From JBBQYD01 sp942493075 (GTDB lineage Bacteria > Verrucomicrobiota > Verrucomicrobiia > Limisphaerales > UBA8199): a DNA stretch of 64,000 nt. Positions 58,964-64,000 of this stretch are shown one piece after another. The DNA lies in NCBI GenBank assembly GCA_942493075.1, contig OW818681.1:3534001-3598000 (forward strand), given 5' to 3'. The position numbers and the translations under genes are program-made. Each line of letters begins with the position of its first letter. Positions within the stretch are counted from its first letter, which is position 1. The notes under the pieces were generated by a model. That model was not told the origin of the DNA. It ran no database searches and was given only the letters and a program-made list of their open reading frames with translations.

Positions 58964-61597
58964 ATGAATAAGCCATTCGCTACAATCATCCTTGCCGGAG
59001 GCAAAGGAACCCGGATGGGCTCCAGCGAGAAACACAAAGTGTGTTTCGAAGTGTTGGGCGTCCCCGTGATCATTCGGGCGCTGGAGACTTACAACCTTTG
59101 CGGGGCGGCTCAGAACATTGTCGTTGTTGGAATGATGGCCGAGAGCGTCATGAGCACCGTCAACCGCCGCTTTCCGGGCACAGCCTATGCCTTTCAGGAT
59201 CGTCCTTTGGGCACCGGAGATGCAGCGAGGAAAGGGGCTGAGATTCTCGAACGACTCGGGTTTCAGGGAAACATCCTGGTGGTGGCTGGTGATAAGGTGA
59301 TCGATCCGCGGATCATCAGGCAGTTGCTGAACACCCATGAAAGGTCTGGTGCTGATGTAACCCTCGCCACCGCCCGGAGACCCGCCAAGTCGAGCGCCGG
59401 CATTCTACTGAGCAACACGCGCGGGAACATCGTAGGCATCCTGGAAGAAGCGGAGCGTCAGCGCCTGGTTTGCGTGGCCGCTCTGGAGGCCGCATTTAAA
59501 GGCAACCCGTCCCTCACTCGCGATCAGGTGGATCAAATTGTCAGCAAGAATTGCTCTGAGCGCACCGCAAAAGCGGTGCGGCTGGAAATCTGGAAGGATT
59601 CGGGAGCTTCGGACTCACTGTCGCGAGCCGTGTTCGAAGCAGCATTCAGCAAGGAAGAGCGTTCCGGAAAGCTGCCGGTGGGCAACCAGATCGTTCCAGT
59701 CGAAGAGATTCTGGAACGTTTTGACCAAATGAATTTATCCACCTACCTGTTTAAGGCTTCAGTTCTGTTCGAGGCTTTGGGTAGGCTGCGTTCCAACAGG
59801 GCATCCCAGGAAGAGTATCTCACCGATGTCTTTGCCATTCTGGCGAAGGGACGACCTCCGTCGAAGATCATCGGGCACGAGGTGGGCGATCCCCGTGACC
59901 TGATGGCCTTCAACAACCCTCAGGAACTTCTCGCAGTTGAAGAGGTGTATCGACAACGTGAGGGCCAGGGAGCCGAGGAGGCACCCCATGAAAATCATCC
60001 TCCGTTGGCGACGGTCACCGAGTGGTCCAATCTGTTCAATGCACCCTCTGCAACCGCAGTTTCCCAGTATCGCCAATGGTATGGTGATGAAGTGCCCTGG
60101 ACACAGTTCCAAGATACGGTCAAAGCCTTTGAGACTCGCTTCGGACAGGCTCGCCCGGTTGCGATTGTGCGGTCCCCGGGGCGCATCAACCTCATGGGTA
60201 GACATATTGATCACCAGGGCGGCACGGTCAACGTTATGGCAGTCAACCGCGAAATCATCGTGGTTGCCGCGCCACGAAATGATGACATCGTCAACCTGAC
60301 CAACCGCGACGGCGAGCACTTTACGGAGCAGTCCTTCCGCATATCCGATCTCGTGGCGAGCTTGAATTGGGACGACTGGCAGCGTGTGGTCGATGGGCCA
60401 CGGCTGCAACGACTGCTGGAGGCTGCCCGAGGTGATTGGGCCAATTACGTGAAGGCCGCGATTCTCCGGTTGCAGGAACAATTTCGGGATCGTCGGTTGC
60501 GCGGACTCGACATCATGGTGAGTGGCGATATCCCCATGGGGGCTGGGTTGAGTTCCTCTTCGGCCCTGGTCGTCGCTACGGCTGACGTTGTCAGGCATTT
60601 TAATCACCTGCCCGTTAGCGCAAGGCGCCTGGTAAGTCTTTGTGGTGAAGGTGAATGGTTCGTGGGTACTCGAGGAGGCGCCGCAGATCATGCAGCGATA
60701 AAACTTTCCCGGCGTGGTTGCGTCACTCGTGTCGGTTTTTTCCCGTTCCACATTGAAGATTCGGCCCGCTTCTTCCCCAATCACGTCCTGATTGCCTGCA
60801 ACTCGGGCGTTTATGCAGGCAAGTCGCATACAGCGAGAAACACCTTCAACGCCAAGGTCACTGCGTATCATATCGGTCGAACGTGGTTCAAAATGCTGCG
60901 CCCGGATCTGGCGGCTCGGGTCGAGCACCTGAGGGACATCACCAGCAGTAACCTTGGAATTTCTGAGGGCGCTCTGGTTCAGTTGGTTGGGCAGCTTCCC
61001 GCCCGGCTTACGCGGGCTCAAACTCAAGCCGCGTTTGCGCAAATGGCAGAAACGGAAAGGGAACGATTGGAACGCATGTTCTTGAGCCATGACGCTCCAT
61101 CGGACGGTTACGCAGTCAGGGACGTGGTGCTCTTCGGCCTGTCGGAAATGGCCCGAGCGCGGCATTGCCTGGAACTACTGAAGGCCGGGGATGCCAACGG
61201 ACTAGGCCGGTTGATGAGCATCTCGCATGATGGGGACCGTGTCTCTCGTGAGAATAAGAAAGGGGTTTGGCGGCGGATGGCTTCGAGCCTGAGTGCGACC
61301 GATCTGGGAGCCTGGGCTAAAGCCGAAGCGGGTGGTGCCGACATCGCGGAGCTCGCCGGAAGCTATGGGTGCAGCCTTCCTGAATTGGATCGCATTGCAG
61401 ATTTAGCACGCCGAATCCCAGGAGTGGCTGGCGCCCAATTGGCAGGAGCCGGACTGGGTGGCTGCATCATGGTGCTCGCAGAAAAGGAACACGCATCGGG
61501 TATTCTCAGGCAGTTTGAAGAGCACGGTATTCGAGGAGAGATATTTCGACCGATTGCAGGGGCGTGCAACCTTCTGCTCGATCGTTCCCGACGATGA
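58964..61597 (+). CDS. Fusion of sugar nucleotidyltransferase and galactokinase-type GHMP kinase
   Basis: An 877-residue protein. The N-terminal nucleotidyltransferase domain (about 5-345) is GlmU/GalU-like: ATIILAGGKGTRMGSSEKHK, FQDRPLGTGDAARKG and VVAGDKVIDPRIIR, with a GlmU-like ARRPAKSSAGILL segment. A linker rich in Glu/His (about 335-365) leads to a GHMP kinase (about 385-875) with the galactokinase signature SPGRINLMGRHIDHQGG (Glu and Tyr of GEHTDY replaced), the ATP loop MGAGLSSSSALVVA, GTRGGAADHAAI carrying the likely catalytic Asp, and the terminal glycine motif AGAGLGGCIMVLA. Kinase followed by nucleotidyl transfer would make an NDP-sugar from a free sugar, as in FKP of Bacteroides (L-fucose to GDP-fucose), but here the parts are of other subfamilies. 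The sugar is unknown. Confidence 0.85.
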   Translation: MNKPFATIILAGGKGTRMGSSEKHKVCFEVLGVPVIIRALETYNLCGAAQNIVVVGMMAESVMSTVNRRFPGTAYAFQDRPLGTGDAARKGAEILERLGFQGNILVVAGDKVIDPRIIRQLLNTHERSGADVTLATARRPAKSSAGILLSNTRGNIVGILEEAERQRLVCVAALEAAFKGNPSLTRDQVDQIVSKNCSERTAKAVRLEIWKDSGASDSLSRAVFEAAFSKEERSGKLPVGNQIVPVEEILERFDQMNLSTYLFKASVLFEALGRLRSNRASQEEYLTDVFAILAKGRPPSKIIGHEVGDPRDLMAFNNPQELLAVEEVYRQREGQGAEEAPHENHPPLATVTEWSNLFNAPSATAVSQYRQWYGDEVPWTQFQDTVKAFETRFGQARPVAIVRSPGRINLMGRHIDHQGGTVNVMAVNREIIVVAAPRNDDIVNLTNRDGEHFTEQSFRISDLVASLNWDDWQRVVDGPRLQRLLEAARGDWANYVKAAILRLQEQFRDRRLRGLDIMVSGDIPMGAGLSSSSALVVATADVVRHFNHLPVSARRLVSLCGEGEWFVGTRGGAADHAAIKLSRRGCVTRVGFFPFHIEDSARFFPNHVLIACNSGVYAGKSHTARNTFNAKVTAYHIGRTWFKMLRPDLAARVEHLRDITSSNLGISEGALVQLVGQLPARLTRAQTQAAFAQMAETERERLERMFLSHDAPSDGYAVRDVVLFGLSEMARARHCLELLKAGDANGLGRLMSISHDGDRVSRENKKGVWRRMASSLSATDLGAWAKAEAGGADIAELAGSYGCSLPELDRIADLARRIPGVAGAQLAGAGLGGCIMVLAEKEHASGILRQFEEHGIRGEIFRPIAGACNLLLDRSRR

Positions 61598-61642
61598 GAA
61601 CCTCTGCAAGTAAGCCGCAACCGACCGATCGCTTGCCAGGAT

Positions 61643-62125
61643 TTAACAGACAACCGGCGAAGTGTGCGGCTTCTCAAGCACTTGGAGAAAGGTACCCAAG
61701 CTGCGCGCCATTACAACAAGGTGCTGGAGTGATTGCGGTTTGATGAGATAATGGCGAGCGCCTAGCGCTCGGGCACGAGTCATAGCGACTCGCTGGTCTG
61801 TGCCACTGAACACCACGACGGCAATGTTCGAAAGAGTGGGGTGATGCTTCAGCCATTCCAACACTTCGAAACCATCCAGGCGCGGCATGAGCAAGTCCAA
61901 CAATATCAACGAAGGACGTTGATTCACCTCCGGATCATCAAACGGCGGGAGATTCTGAAGGTAGTCGAGAACTTGCTGCCCATCCAAAACAAACCGCAAC
62001 TCGACATCTAAACGGGCTTTGCTGAAAGCACATTCGAGTAGCAACTGATCATCGGGGCTGTCTTCAGCGATTAAAAGACAACTTTTCTGAGGCTTTAAGG
62101 CTGCTTGAGCGCCGGGGCTGTTCAC
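61643..62125 (-). CDS. Stand-alone receiver-domain response regulator
   Basis: A 160-residue single-domain response regulator of the Rcp1/long-REC type used with phytochrome-like or hybrid kinases. It has the acidic patch LIAEDSPDDQLLLECAF, the phospho-acceptor Asp in LILLDLLMPRLDGFEVL, Ser in VVVFSGTDQR and the conserved Lys-Pro in HYLIKPQSL. No output domain is attached. It has a GTG start at 62125 and no linked kinase gene; the convergent fusion gene ends 45 bp away. The output is probably protein-protein contact. Confidence 0.87.
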   Translation of the reverse strand: MNSPGAQAALKPQKSCLLIAEDSPDDQLLLECAFSKARLDVELRFVLDGQQVLDYLQNLPPFDDPEVNQRPSLILLDLLMPRLDGFEVLEWLKHHPTLSNIAVVVFSGTDQRVAMTRARALGARHYLIKPQSLQHLVVMARSLGTFLQVLEKPHTSPVVC

Positions 62126-62307
62126 AAGAGTACCATTTAGTAAAATTTTCTAATTCGTACAATTCAACAGTTGCCGGTTGCCTATGGTTTTCATATAGGG
62201 TGTTTTCCTTAACGATGCTTCCTAGAAGCTAGATCAGGAAGGAGTTGCGCTTGGAATGCGTTCGCTCTTCCACGCGACAATATCCACAAAAACTAATCGA
62301 CACGGCG
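62126..62307. other. Intergenic region, nothing recognised
   Basis: About 180 bp between the rhamnosidase and receiver genes, both on the minus strand. It is AT-rich at 62130-62180, probably the receiver's promoter. No repeat or terminator hairpin of note was seen. Confidence 0.4.
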
Positions 62308-64000
62308 TCAGCGGAGAGCTTCATGGCGGAGCGGCACGGTGCTTTGAAACACATAACTGCCCGAGCCAACGGCCACCTGGAGATGCCCGGCTTTCCATGA
62401 CCTGATCTCCAGTCCCGCAACGCTTTTAATAGCCCGACCGTTTTCCCGAACGCCCTCCGGTGCCATCGCAGGGATGTTTAGAATCGCCTTCGTATTAGGC
62501 GGAACGGTGACTCGCCAACTGAACCTCTGGCCTTCTCGACGCCATTCACTAGCGATTTCGCCTTGAGGGGATTGATGGTTCGCGCGGACCCAATCCAAAC
62601 CTTCAACGATTTGCGGCCGCATGAGTATCTGCTTGAATCCGGGCTGCTCCGCGTCTGAGCGTATGCCCGCCAGGTACTCGTGCATCCAAATCACCAGATC
62701 ACCTACCAGCATGACGTGGTTACCGGAGTTCATCGCCGGGTCAGCCGTATTCCCGTTCCAAAGCTCCCAAATAGTGGTCGCGCCCTGGTCAACCATGTAG
62801 CCCCAACTTGGGTAGGAACGGTTCGTCGCAATCGTGAAGGCGAGATCCGCACGACCGAAATCCGACAGAACTCGCATGAGCCATTGTCCGCCGATCAAAC
62901 CGGTACCTAGATGGTGATCGGTTTTCTCGGTGATATTTCGTACGAGAGAGCTGAAAACCCGAGACTCTTGCCCGGTTGGGACCAAACCAAAAGCGAGGGG
63001 AATCACGCAGGAAGATTGAGACCCGTTGTCGTACATTCCCTCGGCCTCGCGATAGAACGCGGCGTTGAAAGCCTTCTTCAATTCCTCGGCCAGTGCGTTG
63101 TAACGCTCGACATCCGGTGAAATGCCCAGCATAGCCGCCTGCTGTGCCATCAGCCTGGCATCATGATAAAAGTAGGCTGTAGCCAGCAACGTTGTGTCGG
63201 TCTTTCGGGCAGGATCTTTCGAGTGAATGAGTTGCAGATCCTCGGGTGGCACACACCAGTCTCCATAGTTGTCTCTGGAGATCAGCCCGTTGGTAACAAA
63301 CCCGGACATGTAGTCCATCCAGTTGCGGGCGCTGGGGTAATGCTCACGGACCACATGTGCAGCCGCGTATTGTTCCGATAGGGAAGCCGGGATCATCACG
63401 GTGCTGCTTGGCCAAGTCACGTTGTCGCTGTAAATAGGCCAATAAGAGGGGCAGACATCTGGAACACTGCCCGATTCCTTTTGCGCGTCCGCCATGTCCT
63501 GGAGCCATTTACGATATAACGGCAGGGTTTGGAAGAGATACGATTCTCCTTTGGACTCGGCGGATCGATCTCCCAGCCAGCCTTGTCGTTCATCACGTTG
63601 CGGACAATCGGTTGGGATGCTGCGATAGTTTCCACGAACGCCCCACATCACATTGGTGTAGATCTGATTCAAAATGGGAGCGGAACAAATGAAATGACCC
63701 GCCGAGGCCAGGTCGTCATGGACTACTTTTCCAGTCAGGGTTTCCAGAGTCGGTTTTCCGGGAAACCCCGTAACCTCGACGTATCGGAAGCCGTGATAAG
63801 TGAAACGGGGCTCATAAATCTCCGGTCCTGCGCCTTTCAGAACATAGGTGTCCGTCACCTTGGCAGATCGGATATTGTCCAGGTATAAAGTCCCGTTGGT
63901 CTTGAGGGTTTCCGCATGACGCAGTTTTATCTGGGTGCCGGCCGGGCCTTTCACTCTAAGTTGGCACCAACCGACCATGTTCTGTCCCATATCGAAGATG
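62308..64000 (-). CDS. Alpha-L-rhamnosidase (GH78), C-terminal part; 5' end beyond window
   Basis: At least 564 residues of a GH78 inverting alpha-L-rhamnosidase, which releases rhamnose from plant or microbial polysaccharides and glycosides. The frame runs off the right edge, so the N-terminus is missing. Domain order from the left of the protein: the jellyroll end (FDMGQNMVGWCQLRVKGPAG), TYHGFRYVEVTGFPG, the (alpha/alpha)6 barrel with the acid/base and nucleophile region RSIPTDCPQRDERQGWLGD, RNWMDYMSGFV and MLVGDLVIWMHEYLAGI, and a C-terminal jellyroll (GQRFSWRVTVPPNTKAIL). The 180 bp before the receiver gene show nothing notable. The enzyme would suit plant-polymer degradation. Confidence 0.9.
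   Translation of the reverse strand, partial: IFDMGQNMVGWCQLRVKGPAGTQIKLRHAETLKTNGTLYLDNIRSAKVTDTYVLKGAGPEIYEPRFTYHGFRYVEVTGFPGKPTLETLTGKVVHDDLASAGHFICSAPILNQIYTNVMWGVRGNYRSIPTDCPQRDERQGWLGDRSAESKGESYLFQTLPLYRKWLQDMADAQKESGSVPDVCPSYWPIYSDNVTWPSSTVMIPASLSEQYAAAHVVREHYPSARNWMDYMSGFVTNGLISRDNYGDWCVPPEDLQLIHSKDPARKTDTTLLATAYFYHDARLMAQQAAMLGISPDVERYNALAEELKKAFNAAFYREAEGMYDNGSQSSCVIPLAFGLVPTGQESRVFSSLVRNITEKTDHHLGTGLIGGQWLMRVLSDFGRADLAFTIATNRSYPSWGYMVDQGATTIWELWNGNTADPAMNSGNHVMLVGDLVIWMHEYLAGIRSDAEQPGFKQILMRPQIVEGLDWVRANHQSPQGEIASEWRREGQRFSWRVTVPPNTKAILNIPAMAPEGVRENGRAIKSVAGLEIRSWKAGHLQVAVGSGSYVFQSTVPLRHEALR

Noticed and set aside
59759..61165. A 468-codon open frame on the minus strand
   Set aside because: Antisense to the nucleotidyltransferase-kinase fusion, whose domains are clear; the frame is a mirror of its codon bias.
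1..64000. tRNA, rRNA, CRISPR arrays, transposases, phage genes
   Set aside because: Looked for T-loop signatures, spaced repeats, DDE transposase motifs and phage structural genes on both strands; none seen. A tRNA scan would be decisive.

Overview
The window looks like a chromosomal segment of a Verrucomicrobiota bacterium, most like the Pedosphaera/Limisphaerales soil and freshwater lineages. This is an inference from gene content and style; no rRNA is present to confirm it. Supporting signs are moderately high GC, few strong Shine-Dalgarno sequences, many GTG/TTG starts, a Gram-negative envelope (Lnt, TatD, lipoprotein, S8 and M3 exported peptidases), a large multidomain SpoIID-type exoprotein, minor prepilins, and an ffs-dnaX-ybaB-recR block. 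Almost everything is housekeeping or lineage-typical. I see no prophage, insertion sequence, CRISPR array, rRNA or tRNA.

Layout. 1-4.9 kb: a truncated RNase D, a zinc-ribbon protein with a two-domain NDK-like protein, then (minus) MutT, UDP-glucose dehydrogenase and a membrane-anchored TPR protein. 5-7.8 kb: a three-gene minor-pilin operon (PilV-, PilW- and PilX-like) with a strong terminator. 7.9-19.7 kb: OsmC, NADP isocitrate dehydrogenase, dxs-xseB, gltB-gltD and an exported LTxxQ-like protein. 19.7-27.2 kb: a 1035-residue SpoIID/SH3/Fn3 exoprotein, hisH, a histidine kinase/response regulator pair and 3-methyladenine glycosylase.

27.2-34.7 kb holds DNA topology and double-strand-break repair genes: topoisomerase IB (interrupted by one in-frame amber codon), Ku and LigD (phosphoesterase + ligase only). 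Between them lie an EamA transporter, an SPFH protein coupled to a ribbon-helix-helix regulator, YbaK and an unrecognised conserved-looking protein. 34.7-43 kb: PQQ-propeller protein, TatD, Lnt, aldo/keto reductase, ThpR, a membrane-anchored GNAT-like protein, small hypothetical proteins and about 1 kb of gene-poor DNA. 43-47.4 kb is a heme/siroheme operon (ccsA/hemX-like, hemA, hemC, fused cobA-hemD).

47.5-54.8 kb: S8 protease with a secretin-like N-terminal domain, aroK-queG, a chemoreceptor and an M3 peptidase. 54.9-58.9 kb: SRP RNA, dnaX, ybaB, recR, a HAD phosphatase and pterin dehydratase. 59-64 kb: an unusual fusion of a sugar nucleotidyltransferase with a galactokinase-type kinase, a stand-alone receiver protein, and the C-terminal part of an alpha-L-rhamnosidase cut by the window edge.

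The points most worth a second look are the nucleotidyltransferase-kinase fusion, the SPFH/RHH pair with an 11-bp-phased repeat in its promoter, the single nonsense codon in topoisomerase IB beside Ku/LigD, the two-domain NDK with a dead first half, the DnaX zinc module that has lost two cysteines, and a strong plus-strand terminator at 49.3 kb with no gene in front of it.
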